Part shown: positions 17,695 through 28,578 of the stretch, in pieces
How the letters are laid out: each line of letters starts with the position of its first letter
How positions within the stretch are numbered: position 1 is the first letter of the stretch
Assembly: GCA_002748455.1 (NCBI GenBank)
Contig: PDSL01000019.1
Location: forward strand, 1-57,371
Source: Ilumatobacter coccineus
Lineage (GTDB): Bacteria > Actinomycetota > Acidimicrobiia > Acidimicrobiales > Ilumatobacteraceae
Length of the DNA: 57,371 nt
Direction: 5' to 3'
The notes under the pieces: model-generated
What the model was told of the DNA's origin: nothing
Database searches by the model: none
Seen by the model: the letters and a program-made list of their open reading frames with translations, nothing else
Translations under genes and position numbers: made by a program

Positions 17695-19077
17695 GTGTCC
17701 GCCGATCAGGCCACCCTGTGGAATCGGGGACTCGACGCCATCGTCGATGAGCTCGATCTTCCGTTGGGCTTTGCTCCCGACCTGGCTGATGCAGCCCGAG
17801 ATGCGGTTCAGCGGGGACCACGGGGACGTCGTACCGATCGGACTCGATGGCCCTACGTCACCCTCGATCCAGCATCATCGCGCGACCTCGACCAAGCCTT
17901 TCGCCTCGAACGAGGATCCGGCGATGACCTGATCCTGCACTATGCGATCGCCGATGTGGGCGCCTTCGTCGCCCCTGGTGATCCACTTGATGTCGAGGCG
18001 TTTCGCCGGGCGGTCACCGTCTATCTGCCTCAACGCCGAATCAATCTCTATCCCTCGGTGATGTCGGAGGAAGCGGTCAGCCTGGTGCCCAATGCCGATC
18101 GCGCGGCGGTGGTATTCACCGTGAGGGTTGGCACCGATGGTCATCCTCGACTCGATGGTGTCGAACGTGCCCTGATTCGCAACCGGGCCAAGTTGGCCTA
18201 TTCATCGGTGACCAGTGGTGATCTTCCCGACGAGTTCGATGAATTTGCCCGGCGCATCCGGGCCGCTGAGATTGCTCGCGGGGCATCTCGGGTGGATTTT
18301 CCCGAGCAGGAAGTGATCCTTGACCGGGCCCAGCTCACCCTGCGGTTCCGTCCCCGTCGCCCGGTGGAAGAACACAATGCTGCACTCTCGTTGGCGACCA
18401 ATCTGGCGGTCGGGGAAGCCCTCTACGATGCCCACACCGGACTCTTTCGGGTCATGCCAGAGGTTGATGCACGCCGTGAAGGGCGGTTGCGGCGGACTGC
18501 CAAGGCGGTGGGCTTGACCTGGGAACCCGATCGATCGTTGGAGGAGTTTGAGCGATCTCTGCCCGCCGATGATCCTCGGTCAGCGGCCTTCTTGGTCGCT
18601 CTTCGTCGGGCGGGCGGTGGGGCATCGTATGAGCCCTATCGGCCCGATTGCCGGCCGTGGCATTCAGCGATCGCCGGAACCTACGCCCACGCGACCGCTC
18701 CCTTGCGCCGACTCCAGGATCGCTATGTGATCGAAGCTGCCTTGGCGGTCGCTGCTGGACGCGAGGTGCCCGAACCGGTTGCTCTCGCGTTCGAGGAGCT
18801 GCCTCGGGCGATGGCCCGTGGTCAGCAGGTTGCCAACCGGGCCGAGCGATGGGCGGTGGACCTGGCTGAAGCGGTCGTTTTGTCTGGTCGAGATGGCGAG
18901 ATCTTCGACGCGGTCGTGATCGATGAACACGATCGTGGGGTTGATATCCAGGTCACCGATCCCGCGATCTTGGCCCACACGATCGCCCACCGGGTCGATC
19001 CCGGCGACCGGATCAGGGTTCGGCTGCGCGGGACCGATCCTGATGCCCGCCAGGTCACCTTTGAGCGGGTGAATTAG
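17695..19077 (+). CDS. RNB-domain ribonuclease (RNase II/R superfamily)
   Basis: About 460 residues consisting almost only of an RNB exonuclease domain. The metal-binding cluster reads 'DPASSRDLDQAF', retaining the three key aspartates, and 'HATAPLRRLQDRYVIEA' matches the RNB substrate-channel motif with the conserved arginines. Cold-shock and classic S1 domains are lacking, as in the short actinobacterial form. The track ORF starts at 17635, overlapping mreB by 41 bases; the GTG at 17695 just after the mreB stop seems more likely. The 3' end overlaps the convergent otsB by four bases. Confidence 0.85.
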   Translation: MSADQATLWNRGLDAIVDELDLPLGFAPDLADAARDAVQRGPRGRRTDRTRWPYVTLDPASSRDLDQAFRLERGSGDDLILHYAIADVGAFVAPGDPLDVEAFRRAVTVYLPQRRINLYPSVMSEEAVSLVPNADRAAVVFTVRVGTDGHPRLDGVERALIRNRAKLAYSSVTSGDLPDEFDEFARRIRAAEIARGASRVDFPEQEVILDRAQLTLRFRPRRPVEEHNAALSLATNLAVGEALYDAHTGLFRVMPEVDARREGRLRRTAKAVGLTWEPDRSLEEFERSLPADDPRSAAFLVALRRAGGGASYEPYRPDCRPWHSAIAGTYAHATAPLRRLQDRYVIEAALAVAAGREVPEPVALAFEELPRAMARGQQVANRAERWAVDLAEAVVLSGRDGEIFDAVVIDEHDRGVDIQVTDPAILAHTIAHRVDPGDRIRVRLRGTDPDARQVTFERVN

Positions 19078-19838
19078 GGGGTCGGAAGCAGGCCGACCAG
19101 GGTGTTCAGGGTGGCTGCTACCTCGTCGGGGCCGTCAAGTCGGTAGTGGGCTGCTGTCGCACCTGGTCCGACGCGGACGGTCACATCATCGGGGCCGAGC
19201 ATCTTGAAGGCTTCCTCATCGGTGACATCATCACCGAGATAGATGATGGGCGCCGCATTGAGCTGGTCGGCGAGCTGGTGCAGCGCGTCGCCCTTGGAGG
19301 TCGATCGAGCCAAGAACTCGACCACCTGATGGCCGGCCTTGATTTGGGCTCCATCGATCATCTGGGCCAACCGGGTGGCCGCTGCCAGGGCTGGCCCGAT
19401 GAGGGCTGGATCGGCTTGACGCGTGTGAACGACCACGCTGGCGGGTTTGTGTTCGAGCCAGGCTCCATCGCCGATCGCTTCGACGGTTTTGGTACCGATG
19501 ATGGTGAGCTGGTCGAGGGTGTAGGTCTCATCGTCGTCGAGGGCGATCGGCGCGGTGCCTCGCCATTCCAGGCCGTGGCTGCCGATCACGATGATCGATT
19601 CATCAAATCCGAAGACTCGATCGAGGCTTGAGAGGGACCGGCCTGACACCACTGCGATGTGGGCGTGGGCAGTCAGAGCGGTGAGGGCAGCATCGATGCC
19701 GGGCCCGAGGACCGACTGATCAGCATGGTCGACCAGGGGTGACAAGACGCCGTCAACATCAAAACCGAACAGGCCACGGTCGAGATAGCGGACGAGGAGC
19801 TCGGCGAGATCGCTGGGTGTGATCGGGATGGCGCTCAC
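19074..19838 (-). CDS. otsB: Trehalose-6-phosphate phosphatase
   Basis: A 254-residue HAD-family phosphatase that releases trehalose from trehalose-6-phosphate. The nucleophile motif is 'GFDVDGVLSPLVDH' (D-x-D), motif II is 'IAVVSGRSLSSL', and the C-terminal acidic motif is 'IYLGDDVTDEEAFKML'. The GTG at 19838 overlaps the otsA stop (GTGA), so it is translated by coupling with otsA; the longer track ORF is less likely. It makes a two-gene operon with otsA. Confidence 0.93.
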   Translation of the reverse strand: MSAIPITPSDLAELLVRYLDRGLFGFDVDGVLSPLVDHADQSVLGPGIDAALTALTAHAHIAVVSGRSLSSLDRVFGFDESIIVIGSHGLEWRGTAPIALDDDETYTLDQLTIIGTKTVEAIGDGAWLEHKPASVVVHTRQADPALIGPALAAATRLAQMIDGAQIKAGHQVVEFLARSTSKGDALHQLADQLNAAPIIYLGDDVTDEEAFKMLGPDDVTVRVGPGATAAHYRLDGPDEVAATLNTLVGLLPTP

Positions 19839-21205
19839 TGGTCGAGCGCCTGGAGGAAGACTCCGGCCCAATTGTCTAGGTCGGCAGCGGTGACCGCAGC
19901 CCGCATTGCTTTCATGCGAGGACGTCGCTCATGACGGTGCATTTCGACCGCTCGGACGATGGCGTCTTGCAAGGCTTGATCGTCGTGAGGATTGACCAGG
20001 AGGGCATCGTGGAGTTCGTCAGCAGCACCGGTGAACTCGGACAGGACCAAGACCCCATCGCCGTCGACATGGGCGGCCACATACTCTTTGGCCACCAGAT
20101 TCATCCCGTCTCGGAAGGGGGTGACCAGCATGACATCGCCCACCCGATAGAGAGCGATCAGGTCATCGAGGGGGAGGGTCCGGTAGAGGTAGTGGACCAC
20201 CGGGAGACCGATCCGGGAGTGACGACCATTGATCTCGCCAACGATCTGTTCGATCTCGCGGCGTTCTTCTTGGTATTGCTCCACCCCTTCGCGGGTGGGA
20301 GTGGCGACCTGCACCAGGACATGTCGGCTGGGATCGAGACGGCCTTCATCAAGGAGTTGGCCGAAGGCCCGCAACCGGGTCCCGATGCCCTTGGTGTAGT
20401 CGAGGCGATCGACCCCGAGCAGGACCACTTCGGGATCGCCGAGCCGGTTGCGCAATTCGGCGGTGGTGCGCCGCGTCGCCCGGCCGCTGGCGAGGTGTTC
20501 AAACTCGGACACATCGATCGAGATCGGGAAATCGTCGACGATGATTCGACGGCCATCGCAGATGAGGGCATAGTCGTCGGTGGAGCGGGCACCGGTCAGG
20601 TCGGTGGCTGCCGCTCGGAAGTTGTACGCGTCACGGGCTCGTTGGAACCCGATCACATCGGCGCCGAGAAGGCCTCGGGCGATCTCTTCCCGGCTGGGCA
20701 GTCGCTGGAAGAGTTCGAGCGGGGGGAAGGGGATGTGATTAAACCAGCCGATCCTCACGTCATCGCGCTGGTCGCGCAGCATCTGGGGGACGAGTTGGAG
20801 TTGGTAGTCATGGATCCATACCAGGGCATTCGGCGGGGCGACCTGGGCGAGTCGATCAGCGAAACGCTGGTTGACGGTGACATAGCTTTCCCATTCATCG
20901 TTGTGGTAGCCCGACTCACGAATGGCGTCGTGGTAGAGCGGCCACAGGGTGTCGTTGGCAAAGCCTTCGTAATAGAGGCGGTGCTCATCGTCGGAGATCG
21001 GGACCGGTTCGAGGGTGATCCCATCGGCATCAAAGGCGCGGTCGGGAACATCGCTTTCGCCAGCCCAGCCAACCCAGGTGCCGCCTCGTTGGCGAAGCAG
21101 GGGGGCCAGGGCACGAACCAGGCCACCCGGACTGGTGGTCCAGCCATCGTCGGAGCGCTGGACCGGGAGCCGGTTGGCGGCGATGACGAGGGGACGTGTA
21201 CTCAT
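19835..21205 (-). CDS. otsA: Alpha,alpha-trehalose-phosphate synthase
   Basis: A 456-residue GT20 glycosyltransferase that makes trehalose-6-phosphate from a nucleotide-glucose and glucose-6-phosphate. It shows the family signatures 'ANRLPVQRS' at the N-terminus, '[15 protein letters not shown]', '[15 protein letters not shown]', '[10 protein letters not shown]' and '[14 protein letters not shown]'. Length is normal. Trehalose serves as compatible solute and reserve in actinomycetes. It is divergent in function from, and only nine bases from the end of, the metal-transport permease on the same strand. Confidence 0.96.
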   Translation of the reverse strand: MSTRPLVIAANRLPVQRSDDGWTTSPGGLVRALAPLLRQRGGTWVGWAGESDVPDRAFDADGITLEPVPISDDEHRLYYEGFANDTLWPLYHDAIRESGYHNDEWESYVTVNQRFADRLAQVAPPNALVWIHDYQLQLVPQMLRDQRDDVRIGWFNHIPFPPLELFQRLPSREEIARGLLGADVIGFQRARDAYNFRAAATDLTGARSTDDYALICDGRRIIVDDFPISIDVSEFEHLASGRATRRTTAELRNRLGDPEVVLLGVDRLDYTKGIGTRLRAFGQLLDEGRLDPSRHVLVQVATPTREGVEQYQEERREIEQIVGEINGRHSRIGLPVVHYLYRTLPLDDLIALYRVGDVMLVTPFRDGMNLVAKEYVAAHVDGDGVLVLSEFTGAADELHDALLVNPHDDQALQDAIVRAVEMHRHERRPRMKAMRAAVTAADLDNWAGVFLQALDQ

Positions 21206-21214
21206 GGCTTCTGT

Positions 21215-22126
21215 CTACCGCGACCAGGACGGGCTTGGGGACACATCGGCAGAATTCGCGCTGCTCTGGCGCGATCGCCACACCGACATACCGGTGCTGA
21301 CCGATGAGCGAACGATCAAGGTGATCACGAAGACGGTGACGGTAACCAGGGCCATGGTGGCACCGGCCGCGGTGTCGTCGTGGTAGCTGATCAGGATGCC
21401 GACAGTGGCGCTCAGGCTCCCGATCAACACCGCCACGATCATGATCGACGAAACCCGTCTGACGAGGAGGCTGGCGGTGGCCGGTGGGGCGATCAAGAAA
21501 GCGAAGACCAAGAGGCTGCCGATGATCTCGAACGAGGCCACGATCGTCAAGGCCAAAAGGACCAGGAAAACCAGATGGGTCAACTGAGGTCGGAAGCCGA
21601 TCAGGCGGGCCTGAATCGGATCGAAGGTGCTGATCATGAGGGGTCGGTACAAGATGACGACAGCAACGGCGGTGAGTGCGGTGATGACAGCGAGCATCAC
21701 CAGATCTTGGCTATCGACGGCGGTGATCGAGCCGAAGAGGAATCGGGTCAGGTCTCCACCGCCAGGCTGGGCTGACATGACCACGACCGCGAGGGCCAAG
21801 AACCCGACAAAGAGGATCCCGATCGAGGCATCATTTGGCAGGGGAGAAGCGGTCCGGATCACCTGAACACCTCCGACCATGGCCAGGGCAGCCAGGAGGG
21901 CCCCCACGGTGGTATTCCCCCCGACGACGACAGCGATGGCGATACCGGGAAGGACACCGTGGGCGAGCGCATCACCGAGAAAGCTCAATCCTTTCAGGAT
22001 GACCCAGGTTCCGATCAGGCTGGTGGCGATCGCCGCGAGTAGCGCGGCGATGAGAGCATCGCGCACGAACGCGTTGTCGACGAAGGGCTGGATCCACCAG
22101 CCATAGGGATCGGTCAGCCAGGTCAT
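21215..22126 (-). CDS. znuB: Zinc/manganese ABC transporter permease (ABC-3 family)
   Basis: A 303-residue permease with about eight hydrophobic segments. 'GTWVILKGLSFLGDALAHGVLPGIAIA' is the characteristic ABC-3 family entry and 'LPNDASIGILFVGFLALAVVVMS' a conserved inner segment. It lies 25 bases downstream of the binding-protein gene on the same strand, while the ATPase and regulator are transcribed divergently. The C-terminal tail is unusually long and polar. Confidence 0.9.
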   Translation of the reverse strand: MTWLTDPYGWWIQPFVDNAFVRDALIAALLAAIATSLIGTWVILKGLSFLGDALAHGVLPGIAIAVVVGGNTTVGALLAALAMVGGVQVIRTASPLPNDASIGILFVGFLALAVVVMSAQPGGGDLTRFLFGSITAVDSQDLVMLAVITALTAVAVVILYRPLMISTFDPIQARLIGFRPQLTHLVFLVLLALTIVASFEIIGSLLVFAFLIAPPATASLLVRRVSSIMIVAVLIGSLSATVGILISYHDDTAAGATMALVTVTVFVITLIVRSSVSTGMSVWRSRQSSANSADVSPSPSWSR

Positions 22127-22151
22127 CAGGTGCTCCGCTTCGGTGGTGGGT

Positions 22152-23018
22152 TCAGGATCCGCTGAGGGCGTCGACGATGAGGGTGGTGTTCGATCGCATC
22201 ATCTCGACATAGGTCGACCGATCACCGCTGGGGTCGAGGGTCCCAGTCGCCAGCGCGATGACCGGTATCCCCAAACGCTGTCCCAGTGCGGTGGCATCGG
22301 CATCATGTCCCAGCTCTTCGGTGAAGATCGCCCGGGCGCCGGTGGCCTCGATCGTTTCGGCGAGGTCGGCAAGATTGGCGGCGCTGGGTTCAGCCATCGT
22401 GGTCAACGACGGGATCACTGTGCCGACCACGTCAAAACCGTAGCGATCTGCGAAATAGCCCAATGCATCATGGTTGGTGACCAGGATGCGTTGATCGGGA
22501 GGAATGGTCGCCACCATGGATGCGATGTCGGCATCGAGGGCCAGGAGCTCGTCGCGATAGGCCGTCGCGCAGGACTCGGAGGTGTCGCGGTGGTCAGCGA
22601 TCACCATGACCAGGTCGGCTACCAGGGTGGGATCCATCCAGAAGTGGGGATCGGTTCCGTCGTGATCGTGGTCAGCGGAGATCTGGCGGAGGGAGACGTG
22701 GTCAGCCAAGATCACCAGTTCATCGGCGGTGGTGAGCAGGTCGGCGTAGCGGTCTTCGAGGTGGGCGCCATTGGCGACGACAAGTTCAGCGCCTTCGAGA
22801 CGTTGGCGGTCCCGTAGGGAAGGTTCGTAGGAGTGGGGATCACTTCCCGGCGCGATGAGGGAGTCGACCTCGATGTCGCAGAGTGTGTGGGAGGTGATGT
22901 CGGCCCACACACTGGTGGTGGCCAGGATGGTCGATGATGACTCGTTGCCTGAGCTGCACCCGCTCAGGGCGACGAGGCTGAGACTGAGCCCAAGATGGGC
23001 AGCGATCCTGAGAATCAT
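22152..23018 (-). CDS. znuA: Zinc/manganese ABC transporter substrate-binding lipoprotein
   Basis: About 288 residues, cluster A-I metal-binding protein. The lipobox is 'LVALSGC'; metal ligands are expected in 'PGSDPHSYEPS', in the His/Asp loop 'DHDHDGTDPHFWMDP', and near 'VTNHDALGYF'. Three in-frame ATGs exist (23063, 23045, 23018); the last gives the cleanest signal peptide but lies inside the first palindromic operator, which implies either a leaderless transcript or use of an upstream start. The His-Asp loop favours zinc. Confidence 0.92.
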   Translation of the reverse strand: MILRIAAHLGLSLSLVALSGCSSGNESSSTILATTSVWADITSHTLCDIEVDSLIAPGSDPHSYEPSLRDRQRLEGAELVVANGAHLEDRYADLLTTADELVILADHVSLRQISADHDHDGTDPHFWMDPTLVADLVMVIADHRDTSESCATAYRDELLALDADIASMVATIPPDQRILVTNHDALGYFADRYGFDVVGTVIPSLTTMAEPSAANLADLAETIEATGARAIFTEELGHDADATALGQRLGIPVIALATGTLDPSGDRSTYVEMMRSNTTLIVDALSGS

Positions 23019-23051
23019 TCTCAATGAGGCTATAATGAGAATCATTCTTAT
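23009..23051. promoter_or_regulatory. Twin Fur/Zur-type operators and promoter between znuA and znuC
   Basis: A perfect 7-1-7 palindrome TGAGAATCATTCTCA lies at 23009-23023 and a second, ATGAGAATCATTCTTAT (one mismatch), at 23035-23051, with centres 27 bases apart. This is the classic Fur-family operator form. A consensus -10 TATAAT is at 23031-23036, between them. Together they cover the divergent znuA and znuC promoters and both start codons. The local Fur-family regulator is the obvious ligand. Confidence 0.85.
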
Positions 23052-23934
23052 GACAACCGTCAACCCCTCTCGTTCAAGAAGGTCGAGTACTCCTGGTCCA
23101 GCGTGTTCTCACCAGATCACCGCTCGTGATGTGTGTGTTCACTACGGCTCCACCGTGGCGCTGGCACCGAGCAGTATGGTGGCCGATGCTGGCGAATCGA
23201 TCGCCTTGGTCGGGGCCAACGGAAGTGGCAAGACCACCCTCCTCTCACTGATCGCCGGTGTGGTGGGCCCCACCGGAGGAGACCTGGTCGTCGATGGCAC
23301 CGTGGCCCTGGTCGCCCAGCACCATGACCACCATCGCTGGATGCCGATGTCGGTTGATGAGGTCTTGAAGATGGGGCGATATCGACAGCACGGCTTGATT
23401 GGACGATTCGGCTCCGACGACCGCGACATCATCGATCGATCGGCAGTCCGTCTGGGGATCGACGATCTCCGTCGCCGTCCCTTCGGGGCCTTGTCGGGCG
23501 GTCAACAACAGCGGGTGGTCGTCGCCCGGTCCTTGATCATGTGTCCCGATGTTCTCCTCCTCGATGAACCGATCACCGGGCTCGATCCTCCCAGCCAAGA
23601 GACCATCATGGCGGTGATCGATGACCATGTGGCCAGCGGGGGAGTGGCCATCTTCTCGACCCACCATCTCAGCGAAGCCCAGCGCGCTGATCGGGTGATC
23701 CTCCTCGGTGGAACGATCTTGGCTGACGGTTCACCCGATGAGGTCCTTCAGCCCGATGTACTCGGCTTCGGGGGGCACCTCCAGGCCATCGGTGACACCC
23801 TGATCCCCACCGATCCCGTGGTTGGTGTTCCCCACCACCATCGCAGTGAACCCCATGTGGAACGCCACCGTCATCACCACCGCGCCCTCGCAGCTCGCGA
23901 AGGATGTCGAGAACACCCCGAGGAGAACCGGTGA
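23050..23934 (+). CDS. znuC: Zinc/manganese ABC transporter ATPase
   Basis: A 294-residue ATPase: Walker A 'GANGSGKTT', signature '[15 protein letters not shown]', Walker B 'VLLLDEPITGLDP'. The ATG at 23050 sits about 14 bases after the TATAAT box, inside the second operator, so the transcript is close to leaderless. The C-terminus carries a histidine-rich tail ('VPHHHRSEPHVERHRHHH') longer than in most ZnuC proteins and possibly metal-binding. The stop overlaps the regulator start (GTGA). Confidence 0.92.
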   Translation: MTTVNPSRSRRSSTPGPACSHQITARDVCVHYGSTVALAPSSMVADAGESIALVGANGSGKTTLLSLIAGVVGPTGGDLVVDGTVALVAQHHDHHRWMPMSVDEVLKMGRYRQHGLIGRFGSDDRDIIDRSAVRLGIDDLRRRPFGALSGGQQQRVVVARSLIMCPDVLLLDEPITGLDPPSQETIMAVIDDHVASGGVAIFSTHHLSEAQRADRVILLGGTILADGSPDEVLQPDVLGFGGHLQAIGDTLIPTDPVVGVPHHHRSEPHVERHRHHHRALAAREGCREHPEENR

Positions 23935-24389
23935 CTCATCATCGACTCGTTGGCGATCCCGACATCATCCATGCCACCGTTGCCCGCCATCTCGCCGAAG
24001 CTGGTCAGACCTATACCGCCAACCGTCGGGCGGTTGTCGCCGCCCTCATCGATGCTCGGGGGCCGATGACCCTGCCCGCCCTGCTCGTGTCGGATTCCTC
24101 ATTGGCCCAGAGCTCGGCGTATCGCTGTCTGGCGGTCTTGGAAGAGGCTGGCGTCGTCACCCGGTTGACCCCCGGTTCGGATCACGCCTTCTTCGAACTC
24201 GCCGAGGAGATCACTGGGCACCATCACCATCTGGTCTGCGAAGCCTGTGGGGTGGTGATCGATATCGTGTTTCCGCCCGAGATTGAGGATCAGATCGATC
24301 GAGGGCTCACCGAGGTGTCAGCGGGGATCGGATTCGCTCCCCGACGCCATACCATCGACATCTTCGGGCGGTGCAGCCGCTGCACCTGA
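23931..24389 (+). CDS. zur: Fur-family metal-responsive repressor (Zur type)
   Basis: A 152-residue Fur-family protein starting at a GTG that overlaps the znuC stop, with a GAGGAGA ribosome site. The winged-helix part includes 'YTANRRAVVAALIDARGPMTLPALL'; the metal/dimer part includes 'GHHHHLVCEACGVVIDI' and the C-terminal 'CSRC', giving the CxxC pairs of the structural zinc site. Co-transcription with znuC and the twin operators upstream support Zur rather than Fur, but the metal is inferred. Confidence 0.9.
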   Translation: MTHHRLVGDPDIIHATVARHLAEAGQTYTANRRAVVAALIDARGPMTLPALLVSDSSLAQSSAYRCLAVLEEAGVVTRLTPGSDHAFFELAEEITGHHHHLVCEACGVVIDIVFPPEIEDQIDRGLTEVSAGIGFAPRRHTIDIFGRCSRCT

Positions 24390-24845
24390 AGCCGCTTCTC
24401 CGGTGATCACCGCAGCCAGCCGCTCAAGGGTGGCAGCGATATTGATGCGGTGGCGAGCCGGATAGCGAGCTCGCTCAATCAACCAGGGGATTCGCGAGGT
24501 TGACCAATCGAAGCTCTCGGTGACTCGGGTGGCCGGGGTACCGGTATCGGTAGTGGTGGGTTCCAACTCATATCGCCAGCGGTGGCCGCCGAAGTGTTGC
24601 CAGGCGATCAGGCGGTCATGCTGGAACTCGACCACTCGGTTCGTGATCCGGTAGGGGATCGGGCCGAGCTTCATCTTCATCGAGAACGTCGATCCGCTGG
24701 TGAGCGGTTCAGTCGTGGAGCGGGTCCCCTGAACGGTGTCAGAGCCGTCGATTTCGGCATGGCGCGCTGGATCTGCCAGGAGGGCGAAAATCTGGTTCGG
24801 TGGAGCGGCAATCGTCACTGTTTGGCTGATCACACGTTCGGCCAT
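24318..24845 (-). CDS. SRPBCC-family (START-like) protein
   Basis: A 175-residue protein with the polyketide-cyclase/dehydrase fold: 'RVISQTVTIAAPPNQIFALLADPARHAEID' is the classical opening and 'WRYELEPTTTDTGTPATRVTESFDW' the central strand pair. These proteins bind hydrophobic ligands. The ATG at 24845 is preferred over the longer ORF. Its last 72 bases overlap the convergent zur gene, and the resulting Ala/Glu/Ser-rich tail is probably disordered. Confidence 0.8.
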   Translation of the reverse strand: MAERVISQTVTIAAPPNQIFALLADPARHAEIDGSDTVQGTRSTTEPLTSGSTFSMKMKLGPIPYRITNRVVEFQHDRLIAWQHFGGHRWRYELEPTTTDTGTPATRVTESFDWSTSRIPWLIERARYPARHRINIAATLERLAAVITGEAASGAAAAPPEDVDGMASGSESDPR

Positions 24846-24892
24846 GGCCGCATCGTAGCGCTCTGATTCGTGGGGAGAAAAGAGGGTGGCAA

Positions 24893-25897
24893 CTAGGCGT
24901 GGTCGCTCGCGTTGAGGGCCCACGAGAGCCCTTCTCCTCGGTGATGGATGCCGATCTGGAGACGCCACCCGCCCGCCGGTTCGCCCGCATCCCACACCCA
25001 CCACTCCAACTCATCGAGCAGGGCGCTCAGGTCATCGAGGGTGGGTGGCCAGTCATCGTGGAGATCGCCGAGAGCCCCGAGCACCCACCAGGCAGAAAAC
25101 CGACCGATCGCCATCCCCTGGCGCCGGCCATGGGCTCCTCCCGACGCTCCCGCCCAGGCCAGTCGAGCGATGGCCTCGGCGGCTGAGATCGACCCCAGAC
25201 GAGCCCGCCGAACGCCGAGCGCTGCCAGGGCATCGGTCACCGGTCCCTCAACGCAGCTGACCTCGGCCCGCCCCGTTGAGGCTGATGTCCAGGTCTCGAC
25301 CACGTGGCGCAGGGCTAGCTCGGTGGCTGGATCGTCGACGATGACCGGACAGGAGTCGATCGCGATCTCGTCCAGGTCAGGCAGGGCTATCGGTTCAGGG
25401 TGGGTGCCGGAGACATCGTCATAGGTCGAAATCGGATAGGTCGGCTCCCACGCTTGGAGCTGGGCGGGGATGTCGAGGACCGGGGGGAGTGCGGCCAGGT
25501 CAGCATCGGGGATGGGCTCACCTCGGATGGCTCGCTCGTGGGCGACGAAGGTGGCTGCCGGGGTGGGATCCAGGTGGGGTGCAAGCTCAGCCCACGTGTG
25601 GCGGCTGGCGATGACTTCGGTCAGCGGCCCCACGGTAAATCGACCGGGTTCATCATCGATCATCCCGGCAGCCCATCGCGCTGGTGACCACAGGGCGATT
25701 CGATATTCGGCGAGAGTCGCTGCTGGCCAGAGCTGGCGTCCGGTCTCGCGGGCCGCTGTTCGGCATCGCTGGCGAACTCGTATCAGGCCCTCCCAGTCGC
25801 GGATGGTCGTGCGGGCATCGATCAGACGAATCAGTCCATCGAGATCGACCCGGTGGATCAAGAGATCAAGTTCGTCATCGCTGACGTCAATGGCCAT
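24893..25897 (-). CDS. Hypothetical protein
   Basis: A 334-residue acidic, tryptophan-rich soluble protein with no signal peptide or membrane helix. The C-terminal third ('GRFSAWWVLGALGDLHDDW', 'DELEWWVWDAGEPAGGWRLQIGIHH') looks like a globular domain and the whole ORF has normal codon use. I do not recognise the family. It is transcribed toward the SRPBCC gene, 47 bases away. Confidence 0.75.
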   Translation of the reverse strand: MAIDVSDDELDLLIHRVDLDGLIRLIDARTTIRDWEGLIRVRQRCRTAARETGRQLWPAATLAEYRIALWSPARWAAGMIDDEPGRFTVGPLTEVIASRHTWAELAPHLDPTPAATFVAHERAIRGEPIPDADLAALPPVLDIPAQLQAWEPTYPISTYDDVSGTHPEPIALPDLDEIAIDSCPVIVDDPATELALRHVVETWTSASTGRAEVSCVEGPVTDALAALGVRRARLGSISAAEAIARLAWAGASGGAHGRRQGMAIGRFSAWWVLGALGDLHDDWPPTLDDLSALLDELEWWVWDAGEPAGGWRLQIGIHHRGEGLSWALNASDHA

Positions 25898-25981
25898 GGA
25901 CGCAACCTAGCTCTTGGTGTCGCGCACCGATTGGTCTCGATCTCATGATGCAGCGCCACATGGCGATAGCCTCACAGAACT

Positions 25982-26245
25982 GTGAAGAAGGGTCTCGTCG
26001 CCATCGTTGCCGGTCTGGTCGTACTTACCGGATGTGTCAATACTCCGCCGTCGGCGACCGAGGTGGCCAACGAGATCATCGACAGTCTGGATGAGTCCGA
26101 TCAAGTCAAAGACTGTATGCGGCTCAAGGTGGCTGGCTTTGGCAATCTTGACGATGCCGCGGCCAAAGCCGATGATGGCGATCCTGAAGCCCAAAAGGTG
26201 ATCGACGCGTTCGAGGCGGCCCTCGCCCAATGCAAGAACGGCTGA
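25982..26245 (+). CDS. Small lipoprotein
   Basis: An 87-residue protein starting with GTG. It has a basic N-terminus, a hydrophobic core and a lipobox ending in Cys ('GLVVLTGC'), then a short acidic helical domain with two further cysteines ('KDCMRL' and 'AQCKNG') that could form a disulfide. Function unknown. It is convergent with the P-II gene. Confidence 0.75.
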   Translation: MKKGLVAIVAGLVVLTGCVNTPPSATEVANEIIDSLDESDQVKDCMRLKVAGFGNLDDAAAKADDGDPEAQKVIDAFEAALAQCKNG

Positions 26246-26276
26246 CCGATCAGTTCGGCCACCGGGTGATGCCGAT

Positions 26277-27762
<1,486 letters not shown>

Positions 27763-27766
<4 letters not shown>

Positions 27767-28578
27767 GACGATCCTCCGAGGCGGGGAGCGAGCCATCGGT
27801 GGCGTAACGCGATCAGGGTGGCAAAGCTGACCGTGATCAGGATGAGTGCCAGCATGATCGCTTCATCAGGGTCGGTTTGGAGGGCCAGATAGGTGGCCAG
27901 TGGCATGGTCTGGGTGCGGCCGGGCAGGTTGCCGGCGAAGGTGATCGTGGCGCCGAACTCGCCCAGGGCTCGTGCCCAGGCCAGAACGATTCCGGCGATC
28001 AGGGCTGAACGAATCGAGGGCACGGTAACCCGGCTGAACACATACCAGCTGCTGCCGCCAAGGGTGCGGGCAGCATCTTCGATCCGGCGATCAAACTGGT
28101 GCAGGGCTGATTCGACGGTGAGGACCAAGAAGGGCATGGCCACAAAGGTCTGGGCCACGATCACCCCGGCGGTGGAAAAGGGGAGTTGGATGCCGAACCA
28201 GCGATCGAGATAGGTGCCGAAGAGGCCGCGGCGCCCAAAGGAGGCGAAGAGTGCGACCCCACCGACCACTGGCGGGAGCACCATCGACAGGGTGGTGAGG
28301 GCTCGCACCGCGTTTCGTCCGGGAAAGTTGATGCGGGCCAGGAGCCAGGCCAGGGGAACACCGAGGATGGTGGCGGCGAGGGCAGCGGCGATCGAGGTGG
28401 CCATCGAGAGTCCGAGGGCTTGGACCACGCTTGGCCGGGTGAGAAGATCGCCGAGATGGGCCCACGGCGCTCGCCAGATGAGCCCGATGATCGGGAGGGC
28501 GAAAAACCCGATCGCGATGATGGCGATCACCATGGCTGGGAGGGGAAGCCGTTCGTGATGGCGGCGACGATGGGTCAC
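27763..28578 (-). CDS. modB: Molybdate ABC transporter permease
   Basis: A 271-residue permease with about six helices. The EAA loop is 'IEDAARTLGGSSWYVFSRVTVPSIRSALIAGI', and '[30 protein letters not shown]'-like sequence (here 'MPLATYLAL') is strongly diagnostic of ModB. It overlaps both modA and modC by four bases. Confidence 0.94.

Noticed and set aside
19931-21307. 458-residue plus-strand ORF opposite otsA
   Set aside because: Antisense shadow of otsA, which has every family motif on the other strand.
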